From Comamonadaceae bacterium (GTDB lineage Bacteria; Pseudomonadota; Gammaproteobacteria; Burkholderiales; Burkholderiaceae_C): a DNA stretch of 39,498 nucleotides. The DNA lies in assembly GCA_947448745.1 (NCBI GenBank), contig CANFOQ010000026.1, forward strand, positions 1-39,498, read 5' to 3'. A program made the position numbers and the translations under genes. How positions within the stretch are numbered: position 1 is the stretch's first letter; every line of letters starts with the position of its first letter. This document shows, piece after piece, positions 9,089-17,065 of the stretch. Below the pieces are notes generated by a model. It saw only the letters and a program-made list of their open reading frames with translations. It was not told the DNA's origin and made no database searches.

Positions 9089-10252
9089 TCAGTGGCTGTC
9101 GTACACCGCTTTCTCAAAGTCGTAGTAGAGCGGCAGCGATTTGTGATCGGCAAACGGGAAGATTTGCGTGATGTACACCCCGGCCAAACCATTGGTTTGG
9201 TCGACCCAGTAGAACGAGTTGGCCAAACCGGCCCACATCATGCCGCCAGCGGGGCGACCCGTGTGCGTGGCCTCGTGGTTGATTTGGAAGGCCAGGCTCC
9301 AGCTCTTGGGAACACCCGGGAAAAATTCGGCATCGTTGGTGAGCGGGATCGCCCCTTTGAGGTTGTAGACGCGGCAGTCGCCCATGTGGTTCAGGCCCAA
9401 AGACACCGTGCCTTCGGGCGTCAAGATGCGCTCGCCACCCAACTGGCCGTGGTTGAGCACCATGCGTAAAAACTTCAGGTAGTCGCCCGCCGTGCTGTAG
9501 AGGCCGCCGCCGCCCATTTCAAACTCGGGTTGTTGCGGGATTTCAAACGGGAACACCGACAGGTTGCCATCGGGGCCGCGCAAATGGGTGGTGGCCAAGC
9601 GTGAACGCATGTCGTCGCTGATGTGAAAGCCGGTGCTGCTCATGCCCAGTGGGTCAAAGATGTTGTGCTTGAGGTATTGGCCCAAGGTTTGACCGCTGAC
9701 TTTTTCAATCATCTTGCCGGCCCAGTCGATGTTGATGCCGTACTCCCAGCCTTCACCCGGGTCGAACAACAAGGGCAGGGTGAGGGCTTTGTTTTTGCAT
9801 TCGGTGACGCTGGGGATTTCGAGCGCGGCTTGCACCTTTTGCATGTCGGTGTTCCAAATCTCATAGCTGAAACCGGCCGAGTGGGTGAGCAATTGGCGCA
9901 GCGTGATGTCGCGTTTGGGGGCGCGTGTGAGGGGTTTGCCATGCGCGTCAAAGCCGGTGAGCACACCCACTTTGCCGAGTTCGGGGCAGATGTTTTTGGC
10001 GGGCTCGTCAAGCTTGAGGTGGCCGCGTTCGACGCATTGCACGGCGGCCACCGAGGTGATGGCCTTGGTCATGGAGGCGATCCAACACACCGTGTCGTTG
10101 GTCATGGCGTTGCCCGAGCCGAGGGCTTTTTCGCCAAAAGCACCTTCGTACAACACACCTTCTCGGTCGGCCACGGTGGCGATCACGCCCGGAACCGCGC
10201 CGCTTTTGACGCCTTGACTCAATACGCTGTTGATCTTGTCGGACAAACTCAT
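9089..10252 (-). CDS. Serine hydrolase of the class C beta-lactamase/esterase EstB family
   Basis: The 387-residue penicillin-binding-protein-like hydrolase has the nucleophile motif SMTK (in CWIASMTKAIT), a YxN-like triad in WEYGINIDWAGK and the family segments ITLRQLLTHSAGFSYEIW and HTGRPAGGMMWAGL. The latter includes an HTG in place of the KTG box. No clear signal peptide is seen, so it is probably a cytoplasmic esterase or amidase rather than a periplasmic beta-lactamase. The ATG at 10252 is preceded by GGAG at a good distance. It is the first gene of the minus-strand operon with the kinase and enolase paralog, and diverges from the SOS operon. The substrate is unknown. Confidence 0.85.
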   Translation of the reverse strand: MSLSDKINSVLSQGVKSGAVPGVIATVADREGVLYEGAFGEKALGSGNAMTNDTVCWIASMTKAITSVAAVQCVERGHLKLDEPAKNICPELGKVGVLTGFDAHGKPLTRAPKRDITLRQLLTHSAGFSYEIWNTDMQKVQAALEIPSVTECKNKALTLPLLFDPGEGWEYGINIDWAGKMIEKVSGQTLGQYLKHNIFDPLGMSSTGFHISDDMRSRLATTHLRGPDGNLSVFPFEIPQQPEFEMGGGGLYSTAGDYLKFLRMVLNHGQLGGERILTPEGTVSLGLNHMGDCRVYNLKGAIPLTNDAEFFPGVPKSWSLAFQINHEATHTGRPAGGMMWAGLANSFYWVDQTNGLAGVYITQIFPFADHKSLPLYYDFEKAVYDSH

Positions 10253-10350
10253 GGAGGTCTCCTAGATGGTGTGCAAAGGGTCGATCACGATAAATGCTGA
10301 GCCGTCATGACCGACTAGGCGAAACCCTTAAATCTGATCAATATCTGAAA

Positions 10351-10370
10351 GACTGTTTATCCATCCAGTA
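10351..10370 (+). promoter_or_regulatory. LexA (SOS) box upstream of umuD
   Basis: The sequence CTG at 10353-10355, ten bases, then CAG at 10366-10368 (CTGTTTATCCATCCAG) fits the proteobacterial LexA consensus CTGT-N8-ACAG with one mismatch in the second half. It ends only about 12 bases before the umuD ATG and overlaps where a ribosome-binding site would be. Transcription must start very near the ATG or within the box. Confidence 0.75.
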
Positions 10371-10380
10371 TCATGACGCC

Positions 10381-10821
10381 ATGTCTTCCAAGTCCCTGTC
10401 CAGTGCGTTGCCCGTGCCTGTGGTGTCCAGCCAGTTGTGGCTGGACGTGTGCAGCAGCGCCATGCCGGCCGGTTTTCCATCACCAGCGGCCGACCACACG
10501 CAAGAGCGCATCGACCTGAACCAGCAACTCATCCGCAACAAAGACGCCACCTACATCTTCCGCGTCAAGGGCGACTCCATGACTGGCATTGGCATCTACG
10601 AAGGCGATGCGCTGCTGGTGGACCGCAGCATCGACCCCAAGCACAACAGCATCGTCATCGCCCAACTCAACAACGAGTTCACCGTCAAGCGTTTGTACCG
10701 CCGAGGAGGTGTGGTCAAGCTGATGGCCGAAAACCCCTTGTACCCACCTCGGCTCATCAAAGAAGAAGACGACTTCATCGTCTGGGGCGTGGTCACCAAC
10801 AACATTCACAAACTCTGTTAA
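10381..10821 (+). CDS. umuD: SOS mutagenesis protein UmuD (LexA-like autoprotease)
   Basis: The 146-residue protein is processed on RecA filaments to UmuD', which joins UmuC as DNA polymerase V. The cleavage site is A30-G31 in PAGFPSPAADH (E. coli has Cys-Gly). The catalytic dyad is S66 (KGDSMTGIGI) and K103 (FTVKRL). Length and the C-terminal FIVWGVVTNNIHK match the family. The start at 10381 gives the normal N terminus; there is no Shine-Dalgarno sequence, and the LexA box lies 11-30 bases upstream. It is the first gene of umuD-cho-umuC; the next gene starts 3 bases after its stop. Confidence 0.95.
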   Translation: MSSKSLSSALPVPVVSSQLWLDVCSSAMPAGFPSPAADHTQERIDLNQQLIRNKDATYIFRVKGDSMTGIGIYEGDALLVDRSIDPKHNSIVIAQLNNEFTVKRLYRRGGVVKLMAENPLYPPRLIKEEDDFIVWGVVTNNIHKLC

Positions 10822-10824
10822 GCC

Positions 10825-11664
10825 ATGGCGGCGCTGCACACAGGCTTGAGCGTGGCCCCTGACAACTTGGCCGCTTTGCCACGCGGGGCGGGCGTCTACA
10901 TCTTTCAAGGTGCGGGCCAGTTGCCTTTGTACATCGGCAAAAGCGTCGACATCCGCGCCCGCGTCATGAGCCACCTGCGGGCCCCCGAAGAGGCCAGCAT
11001 GATGGCGCAAACCCAGCGCATCGACGTGATTGAAACCGCTGGCGAAATCGGTGCGCTGCTCCTGGAGTCGCGGCTCATCAAAACCCAGCACCCTTTGTTC
11101 AACCAGCGCTTGCGCCGTGTGCGCAGCCTGTGCGCCCTGCAGTTACACACCACGCCGCAAGGCCAGGTGCCGCTCATCGTCGACGGCCAGTCGGTGCACC
11201 TGGGGGCCACGCCGGGTTTGTATGGTTTGTTTTCATCGCGACACGCGGCCACCGGCAAGCTCAAAGAACTGGCGCAACAACACCGCTTGTGTTTGGCCAC
11301 CTTGGGCTTGGAAAAAACATCGGCACGCGGCTGCTTTGGTTTGCAAATCAAAACCTGTTTGGGCGCGTGTGTGGGTCGAGAAGACCGCACTGTGCACGAT
11401 GCGCGGTTGTTGTCGGCCTTGGTGGATTCGCAGGTGGAAGTGTGGCCGTTCAGCGGCCCGGTCGACCTGATTGAAACCACGGCTGATTGGGTGCAAAAAC
11501 ACCGCGTCAACAACTGGTGTTACCTGGGCACTTGGTGCTCGCGTGCCGGGGACACGGCGCCGTTGGTGGATTTCAAGCCCACTGATTTCGACTTGGACAG
11601 CTACAAAATTTTGGTCAAACCCATCATGCTGCAAAGCGTGCGCCTAGAGCCGGTGGCCGCATGA
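10825..11664 (+). CDS. cho: GIY-YIG excision nuclease Cho-like protein
   Basis: The 279-residue protein is homologous to the N-terminal half of UvrC and to E. coli Cho (295 residues), which makes the 3' incision in UvrAB-dependent nucleotide excision repair at bulky lesions. The GIY-YIG domain is visible at residues 23-95: GVYIF, LYIGKS, RARVMSHL and the metal-binding glutamate in ALLLESRLIK. The cysteines in CFGLQIKTCLGACVGRE match the UvrC/Cho cysteine-rich segment. It lies between umuD and umuC, with its stop overlapping the umuC start (ATGA), so it is under the same SOS control. The fixed order implies coordinated excision repair and translesion synthesis. Confidence 0.88.
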   Translation: MAALHTGLSVAPDNLAALPRGAGVYIFQGAGQLPLYIGKSVDIRARVMSHLRAPEEASMMAQTQRIDVIETAGEIGALLLESRLIKTQHPLFNQRLRRVRSLCALQLHTTPQGQVPLIVDGQSVHLGATPGLYGLFSSRHAATGKLKELAQQHRLCLATLGLEKTSARGCFGLQIKTCLGACVGREDRTVHDARLLSALVDSQVEVWPFSGPVDLIETTADWVQKHRVNNWCYLGTWCSRAGDTAPLVDFKPTDFDLDSYKILVKPIMLQSVRLEPVAA

Positions 11665-12923
11665 CAACGCAGTTGGCTTTGGTGGACTGCAACAACTTTT
11701 ACGTCAGTTGCGAGCGGGTCTTTCGCCCCGACTTGAAAAACGTGCCGGTGGTGGTCTTGTCCAACAACGATGGTTGCGCGGTGTCGCGCTCGAACGAAGC
11801 CAAGGCCTTGGGCGTGCGCATGGGTCAGCCTTGGTTTGAATGCAAAGACTTGGCCGACACGCACGGCATCGTGGCCCTCAGTTCCAACTACGCTTTGTAC
11901 GCCGACATGTCGAACCGGGTCATGTCCATCCTCAGCACCTATTCACCACGGCACGAGGTGTATTCCATCGACGAGTGTTTTGTCGATCTGACCGGCACGC
12001 CCAAGCTGCGAGAGGTCAGCTACCAAATGCGTGCACAGGTGGTGCAGTGGACCGGCATTCCGGTGTGCGTGGGCATTGGCCCGACCAAAACACTGGCCAA
12101 ACTGGCCAACCACATTGCCAAAAAACACCCGCGTTCCAAAGGCGTGTTCAATTTCAACGACCTGAGCGAGGTGCAACAAGAAAGCATGCTCAGCCGCATC
12201 GAGGTGGGCGAGGTCTGGGGCGTGGGGCGGCGCATCAGTGCGCGTTTGGCCGAGCACGGCATCTACACGGTGCAAGACCTGCGCATCGCGCACACCGCCA
12301 CCTTGCGTGCCGAGTTTGGCGTGGTGTTGGAAAAAACACAGCGCGAATTGCAAGGCACGGCCTGTGTGGATTTGCAAGAGGCGGTGCCGGACAAACAGCA
12401 AATCATCAGCAGCCGCTCGTTTGGCAACACGGTGAAAGACGTGGCGGTGTTGAAAGACGCGATGAGCACTTTTGTGGCCAATGCCTGCGTCAAGCTGCGT
12501 GCCCAAGGCTCGCATGCTGCTTTGCTGCAAGTGTTTTTGCACACCAACCGGTTTCGCAAAGACCTGCCGCAATACAACCCCTGCATCACCGTGCCGCTGC
12601 CACAACCCACCAACGACAGCCTGGTGGTGAACCGCTGGGCCGACCACTTGGTGGGGCGCATGTTCAAGCCCGGCTACGAGTACAAAAAAGCCGGTGTCAT
12701 GCTGGGCGACATCGCGCCGGTGGGGCGCTACCAAACCGATTGGCTCGAACCGCCCCAAGCCACCGACACGCGTTTGATGACCACCTTGGACAAACTCAAC
12801 CAACGCTATGGGCGCGGCACGGTCAAGGTGTCCACCCAAGGGGCGCACACGGGCTGGCAAATGCGGCAAGAGCGCAAGTCGCCCAACTACACCACCAACT
12901 GGGACACGCTGCCTTTGGCATGA
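11661..12923 (+). CDS. umuC: DNA polymerase V catalytic subunit UmuC
   Basis: The 420-residue Y-family polymerase carries out error-prone translesion synthesis with UmuD'. Motifs visible are the first metal-binding aspartate in LVDCNNFYVSCERVF, the steric/nucleotide region VVVLSNNDGCAVSRS, the catalytic YSIDECFVDLT and the helix-hairpin segment SRIEVGEVWGVGRRISARL. The C-terminal little-finger and DUF4113-like tail (VSTQGAHTGWQMRQERKSPNYTT) is intact, so full length is present. Its start overlaps the cho stop, and a hairpin with T residues follows. Confidence 0.97.
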   Translation: MTTQLALVDCNNFYVSCERVFRPDLKNVPVVVLSNNDGCAVSRSNEAKALGVRMGQPWFECKDLADTHGIVALSSNYALYADMSNRVMSILSTYSPRHEVYSIDECFVDLTGTPKLREVSYQMRAQVVQWTGIPVCVGIGPTKTLAKLANHIAKKHPRSKGVFNFNDLSEVQQESMLSRIEVGEVWGVGRRISARLAEHGIYTVQDLRIAHTATLRAEFGVVLEKTQRELQGTACVDLQEAVPDKQQIISSRSFGNTVKDVAVLKDAMSTFVANACVKLRAQGSHAALLQVFLHTNRFRKDLPQYNPCITVPLPQPTNDSLVVNRWADHLVGRMFKPGYEYKKAGVMLGDIAPVGRYQTDWLEPPQATDTRLMTTLDKLNQRYGRGTVKVSTQGAHTGWQMRQERKSPNYTTNWDTLPLA

Positions 12924-12943
12924 ATAAACCGCTTTTCTAAACC

Positions 12944-12971
12944 CCTTGTTTTGGACAAAAACCAAGGTTTT
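12944..12971 (+). terminator. Probable intrinsic terminator of the SOS operon
   Basis: CCTTG-TTTT (12944-12952) can pair with AAAA-CCAAGG (about 12958-12967) with one bulged base, followed by TTTT. It lies 20 bases after the umuC stop and before the next small reading frame. Confidence 0.5.
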
Positions 12972-13013
12972 ACCTTGATGGTTGCGCATGGTGCAGAGTG
13001 CCAAAATCCCCGC

Positions 13014-13145
13014 ATGAAAAATTCACTTGCCATCCAAATCAGAGACAAGGCGGCCACGATTTACGTCGCGGGCATCGTCGGCTTTTCAGCACTGGTCAGC
13101 ATCGTGGCCACGATCATCCTGATCGTCAATCGCAACAGCAGCTAA
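13014..13145 (+). CDS. Small single-pass membrane protein (hypothetical)
   Basis: The 43-residue frame starts at MKNSLAIQIRDK and has one clear membrane helix (ATIYVAGIVGFSALVSIVATIILIV) with a charged N terminus and a short tail. The frame continues upstream, but that part overlaps the terminator. The gene is not related to any family I recognise and could be spurious; the strong hydrophobic segment and the position between umuC and bciA are the only support. Confidence 0.4.
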   Translation: MKNSLAIQIRDKAATIYVAGIVGFSALVSIVATIILIVNRNSS

Positions 13146-13172
13146 GCCATCTCTTTCGCGCGGCACGCTCCG

Positions 13173-14171
13173 ATGCCGACTGCTCCCTTGCGTGTCATGT
13201 TGTTGGGTGCCACCGGCACCATTGGCGCGGCCACCGTACGCGCCTTGCTGCGCCAAGGCCATGAAGTGGTTTGCTTGCTGCGCCCCCGCCACGGCCCCAA
13301 CGCCTTGGCTTCTTCCCAAAACATTCAACAGCAATTGGCCGGTGCCCAGGTGCGCTGGGTCGATCCTTGTGACGCCACTGCTTTGGTGCGCGATGGTTTT
13401 GCGGACACCAAGTTCGATGCGCTGGTGTCGTGCATGGCCTCACGCACGGGTCTGCCTGCGGATGCCTGGCGCGTGGACCATCAAGCGCATGTGCAGGTGT
13501 TGGACGCTGCCAAGCAAGCCGGTGTTCGGCAGATGGTGTTGCTCTCGGCCATTTGTGTGCAAAAACCTTTGCTGGCGTTTCAACATGCCAAGCTGGCGTT
13601 TGAACAAGCCTTGATGGCCTCGGGCCTGACCTATTCCATCGTTCGACCCACAGCGTTTTTCAAATCCTTGTCGGGGCAGTTGCAACGGGTCAAGCAGGGC
13701 CAAGCTTTTTTGTTGTTTGGCGATGGCCAGGGTACCGCTTGCAAACCCATCAGCGACGAAGACCTGGCCGACTTCATGGCCTCGTGCCTCACGGACGACA
13801 ACAAACACAACCGCATCTTGCCCATCGGCGGCCCTGGGCCGGCCATCACGCCGCGTCAGCAAGGCGAGAAGTTGTTTGCGCTGATGGGACAGCCCGAGAA
13901 ATTCAAAAGCGTGCCGGTGGCGTTGTTGGACGTGATCATTGGCGTCTTGTCGGTGCTGGGCAAGCTGATGCCAGCAGCAGCCAACAAGGCCGAGCTGGCC
14001 CGCATTGGCCGCTACTACGCCACCGAGTCCATGTTGGTGTGGAACCCCACCACACAGCGCTATGACGCTGATGCCACGCCCTCACACGGCACCCAAACCT
14101 TGTTCGATGCCTATGCGCAGTGGGTTCACACCGACAGCGCACCCGAGCGCGGCGACCACGCGGTGTTTTGA
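13173..14171 (+). CDS. bciA: Divinyl (proto)chlorophyllide a 8-vinyl-reductase, BciA type
   Basis: The 332-residue NAD(P)-dependent reductase of the NmrA/SDR-like family reduces the C8 vinyl group in (bacterio)chlorophyll synthesis, using NADPH and no metal. The Rossmann motif GATGTIGAA lies at residues 12-20. The most telling segments are SIVRPTAFFKSLSGQ, FGDGQGTACKPISDEDLADF, LPIGGPGPAITPRQQGEKLF and IGRYYATESMLVWNP, which are characteristic of BciA and plant DVR. Its presence implies a phototroph or a recently phototrophic lineage, although no other photosynthesis gene is in the window. A general NmrA-like oxidoreductase is the alternative. It stands as a single gene between a small membrane protein and a transporter. 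Confidence 0.85.
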   Translation: MPTAPLRVMLLGATGTIGAATVRALLRQGHEVVCLLRPRHGPNALASSQNIQQQLAGAQVRWVDPCDATALVRDGFADTKFDALVSCMASRTGLPADAWRVDHQAHVQVLDAAKQAGVRQMVLLSAICVQKPLLAFQHAKLAFEQALMASGLTYSIVRPTAFFKSLSGQLQRVKQGQAFLLFGDGQGTACKPISDEDLADFMASCLTDDNKHNRILPIGGPGPAITPRQQGEKLFALMGQPEKFKSVPVALLDVIIGVLSVLGKLMPAAANKAELARIGRYYATESMLVWNPTTQRYDADATPSHGTQTLFDAYAQWVHTDSAPERGDHAVF

Positions 14172-14209
14172 GCGCAAAGCACCATGCGCTCGTCCGTTAG
14201 AGTCTGTGC

Positions 14210-15130
14210 ATGACCGACTTGCACAAAGCCCCCTTGCTGACCCCCGCCACCATCGGCCTGCTGTTGTTGCCGCCCTTGGTGTGGGCGGGCAATGCGGTGT
14301 TGGGGCATGTGGTGGCCAACATGGTGCCGCCCATCACCTTGAATTTTTTCCGCTGGGTGTTGGCGTCCTTGTTGTTGCTGCCTTGGGCTTGGCGTGTGTT
14401 GCTGCCCAGCAGTGCTTTGTGGGCGCACTGGCAGCGCTATGCGGTGCTGAGCTTGTTGGGTGTGGGTTGCTACAACAGCTTTCAATACTTGGCGCTGCAC
14501 ACTTCCACGCCCATCAATGTGACCTTGGTGGGTTCCAGTGTGCCGGTGTTCATGTTGGCCATTGGGGCTGTGTGGTTCAAGCAGCGCATCACACGGCGCC
14601 AAGTGGTGGGGGCGCTGATGTCCATCGCGGGGGTGCTGTGTGTGCTGGGGCGCGGTGAGTTTCACAGCTTGCTGCAAGTGCAGTGGGTGATTGGCGATGT
14701 CTACATCTTGATCGCGGTGATGTGTTGGGCCAGTTACAGCTGGTTGTTGTCCATGCCAAAAGACCCGCCCGAGATTCGCAGCAACTGGGCTTACTTCCTG
14801 ATGGCGCAGATGGTGTTTGGTTTGATGTGGAGTGGCTTGTTCACGGCCTTGGAGTGGCGCTTCAGCGAGAACCCGCACATCGAATGGGGCTTGCCCTTGG
14901 CAGCTGCGCTGTTGTATGTGGCGCTGGGCCCAGCCTTGCTGGCCTACCGCAGTTGGGGTTTGGGCATTCAGCGTGTGGGCCCAAACATCGCTGGTTTTTT
15001 TGCCAATCTCACACCACTCTTTGCAGCCGTCATGTCCACCGTGTTGTTGGGGGATGCGCCGCACCTTTATCACGCGGTGGCCTTTGTGTTGATTGCCGGT
15101 GGCATTGTGGTGTCTTCACGCAGCCATTGA
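14210..15130 (+). CDS. EamA/DMT-family transporter
   Basis: The 306-residue inner-membrane protein has ten predicted hydrophobic segments in two homologous EamA halves. Typical features are PPLVWAGNAVLGHV near the start, a half-end at TLVGSSVPVFMLAIGAVWFKQRITRRQVVGALMSIAGVLCVL, and the second-half counterpart IAGFFANLTPLFAAVMSTVLLGD. Members export metabolites or amino acids; the substrate is not predictable. It follows bciA by 38 bases on the same strand and converges with a small membrane protein gene only two bases away. Confidence 0.9.
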   Translation: MTDLHKAPLLTPATIGLLLLPPLVWAGNAVLGHVVANMVPPITLNFFRWVLASLLLLPWAWRVLLPSSALWAHWQRYAVLSLLGVGCYNSFQYLALHTSTPINVTLVGSSVPVFMLAIGAVWFKQRITRRQVVGALMSIAGVLCVLGRGEFHSLLQVQWVIGDVYILIAVMCWASYSWLLSMPKDPPEIRSNWAYFLMAQMVFGLMWSGLFTALEWRFSENPHIEWGLPLAAALLYVALGPALLAYRSWGLGIQRVGPNIAGFFANLTPLFAAVMSTVLLGDAPHLYHAVAFVLIAGGIVVSSRSH

Positions 15131-15132
15131 CG

Positions 15133-15417
15133 TTAGTGTTTGGTGTGCTTGTCGGGCGGCTCTAAAACACGGTCCCGCGACACCTCCCGCACTTCGGCAT
15201 CAATGATGTCATCGTTGCGGGGGAAGGGCTGGCCACCACCTGCAGCCATGTTTTTCCACCGCCGATAGGCCTGCACGTACATCACGAAACTGGGTTTTTG
15301 GCCGGTCAGCATCCAACGCAAGGTGGAGAGCAACAGCACCACACTGATGAAGGCCAATGCAAACAGCAGCAGCATGGTGGCCAACAGCAGCATGAAAAGT
15401 CGGGCAAGCAGGTTCAT
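15133..15417 (-). CDS. Small membrane protein downstream of the WYL regulator (hypothetical)
   Basis: The 94-residue protein has one strong N-terminal hydrophobic segment (MLLLATMLLLFALAFISVVLLL) that could be a membrane anchor, then a basic and hydrophilic tail with DDIIDAEVREVSRDRVLE. The family is not recognised with certainty. Its ATG lies one base after the stop of the WYL regulator, so the two are co-transcribed and probably translationally linked. Confidence 0.7.
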   Translation of the reverse strand: MNLLARLFMLLLATMLLLFALAFISVVLLLSTLRWMLTGQKPSFVMYVQAYRRWKNMAAGGGQPFPRNDDIIDAEVREVSRDRVLEPPDKHTKH

Positions 15418-15418
15418 G

Positions 15419-16381
15419 TCATTCGTAGTGTTTCAAGGACTGCATTAGAGCACTGGCCACATTGCTGCGCAGCGACTTGGGGCCCAACACTTCCACATGT
15501 GCACCAAAGCGCAAGATGTCGCCCAACAACTCGCGTTCATCCGAGTAGGGGAACTCCAGGGTGTAGCTGCCGTCCTCGTTGGTGGTGCCTTTTTGTTCGG
15601 GGTGCCATTCCTCGGCCTGCACCCAGCGGGCGCGTACCGCGCTGAATTTCAGCTTGGCCCAGTGGTGCGCCTCGCCACCAAAAATCCCATAGCCCGACTG
15701 CATGACGATGCGAATGTCTTTTTGGCTCAACTCTTTGGCGGCCTCGGGCAGGATGTCGCATTGCATGATCGCGTCCACCGAAAAATTCAGCAGCTTGTTG
15801 CGCAAGTGGCACCAGGCGTCCACATACCAGTTGTCTCGGTAATGCACCAGTTGTTGCGGCGAAATAACGCGCTCGGTGGTTTCACCCCGTTGGCGGTTGA
15901 AGTGGTGCACATGCACTTTTTGGCGCTCCAGCGTGGCCTGCGCCAGTGCTTGGAAACACTTCAAGCCCAAACGCCGTTTGCCTGCATGCACGGCCCGCAC
16001 CCGTTTGGTGAGAGACGCGATGTCCAAGCCTTCCGAGGCCAGCAAATCGGCCATGCGCTCTTGCAGCGGTTGCAGCTTGGGGCCCAGCAGACCGGGCTCG
16101 AGTTCGGTGATCATGTTTTGAATGGTCAGCAGGGCCAACAGCTCTTTTTGGCTGAACACCAAGCCGGGCAACTCGTAGGCCGCCTCTTCGTTTTGCAGCT
16201 TGTAAACATTCTCGAAACGGTCGTAGATGATGTCGTAGTTGTAGAAGTCGCGCATCTTCTCGAGGTCGCGCTTGAAGGTGGCTTCTGAAATTTCAAGCTC
16301 GGCCAAGATGGCTTGCTTGGAGACAGCGCGTTTTCGTTTGAAAAGCGCCTTGTATTGGTAAACGCGGTCGAACTGCGCCAT
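15419..16381 (-). CDS. WYL-domain transcriptional regulator
   Basis: The 320-residue protein has an N-terminal winged helix-turn-helix of the DeoR/HTH_11 type (YQYKALFKRKRAVSKQAILAELEISEATFKRDLEKMRD) and a WYL domain. The core of the latter reads QLVHYRDNWYVDAWCHLRNKLLNFSVDAI, followed by a WCX-like C-terminal extension. Such proteins sense nucleic acid or nucleotide ligands and often repress DNA-damage or phage-defence genes. The start at MAQFDRV (16381) is preferred over one 39 bases upstream because AAGGGA lies at a good distance before it. It borders the toxin-antitoxin island at 16.6-19.0 kb, but no direct regulatory link is visible. Confidence 0.85.
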   Translation of the reverse strand: MAQFDRVYQYKALFKRKRAVSKQAILAELEISEATFKRDLEKMRDFYNYDIIYDRFENVYKLQNEEAAYELPGLVFSQKELLALLTIQNMITELEPGLLGPKLQPLQERMADLLASEGLDIASLTKRVRAVHAGKRRLGLKCFQALAQATLERQKVHVHHFNRQRGETTERVISPQQLVHYRDNWYVDAWCHLRNKLLNFSVDAIMQCDILPEAAKELSQKDIRIVMQSGYGIFGGEAHHWAKLKFSAVRARWVQAEEWHPEQKGTTNEDGSYTLEFPYSDERELLGDILRFGAHVEVLGPKSLRSNVASALMQSLKHYE

Positions 16382-16522
16382 GTTTTTATTCCCTTTTTTG
16401 ACAAGTGTAGCCAGCAGCACGGAGGCGCTGGCCCCCCGTATTGATCCCCATTCAGCGTGAGCTTGTGAGGGGTGAGAGGATGAGCTAGCCGAGGCTCATG
16501 CTGCGAGCCCTGCACCTGGCAA

Positions 16523-16543
16523 TGCATACAGCAAGCGTATGCA
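16523..16543. repeat. Perfect 7-bp inverted repeat
   Basis: TGCATAC (16523-16529) and GTATGCA (16537-16543) are separated by 7 bases in the 218-base gap between the WYL regulator and the AbrB-like gene. It may be an operator for the WYL regulator's own promoter, or chance. Confidence 0.3.
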
Positions 16544-16599
16544 GGGGTGGGTGGAAGTTCAGCCTATAGACCTGTTAGATTGCATGAAATTTCATGTCC

Positions 16600-16797
16600 T
16601 CAATAGTCACTGAATTTTTTTGCGGCACCAAACATCCCCTTCAGATCAGTGACCTGCTTATTCCGAGCCATTAATTCATATCGGCCAGGTGCCAACTGAA
16701 CAAACACCAGCTGATCGCCTGCATTCAGTTGGAGTTCTTTGCGAACCTTGATGGGGATGGTGATTTTCCCCTTGGCGTTGAGTTTGGCTTTGGTCAT
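16600..16797 (-). CDS. AbrB/MazE-type (SpoVT-AbrB) DNA-binding protein, probable antitoxin
   Basis: The 65-residue protein has the swapped-hairpin AbrB signature from the start: KLNAKGKITIPIKVRKELQLNAGDQLVFV. The C-terminal tail (TDLKGMFGAAKKFSDY) is of the type that binds a PIN toxin in VapB antitoxins (compare DLKGMF...). No PIN toxin gene follows; after the stop there is only the gap before the WYL gene. It is therefore an orphan antitoxin or stand-alone regulator at the left edge of the toxin-antitoxin island. Confidence 0.75.
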   Translation of the reverse strand: MTKAKLNAKGKITIPIKVRKELQLNAGDQLVFVQLAPGRYELMARNKQVTDLKGMFGAAKKFSDY

Positions 16798-16870
16798 ATG
16801 CAGATGCTAATTAAGGGATGTGTTGAATGCAATCAGCACATGAGCATCAATCACTACCAATCCCCCACCC

Positions 16871-16944
16871 GCAGCATCTCCAGCAACGCCAGCTCTCTGG
16901 CGAACCCACCTTGCAGGGTGGGCGCGGGAAGGAGGCGGGGGTGG
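16871..16944. repeat. 74-bp direct repeat, left copy
   Basis: This copy starts GCAGCATCTCCAGCAACGCC and ends GGAGGCGGGGGTGG. It matches 17627-17700 at 65 of 74 positions without gaps (my count by eye). The pair brackets the DUF433/DUF5615 genes. The reverse strand of both copies can be read as a similar peptide (HPRLLPAP...ALLEML), but substitutions are not concentrated at third positions. Confidence 0.85.
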
Positions 16945-17065
16945 AAGTGGGCTCTAGGAGGTCTATTATGGAAACAATGTATGCTGGTTTACGATGAATT
17001 CATTTGGTTGATAAAACCATTTGATTTTGCAAGATGTTGTGACTTGTTGAATATTGGAGTTCGAT

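Noticed and set aside
9089-10252. Antibiotic-resistance beta-lactamase
   Set aside because: The SxxK motif is there, but there is no signal peptide and the KTG box is HTG; EstB-like esterases share these features, so resistance should not be inferred.
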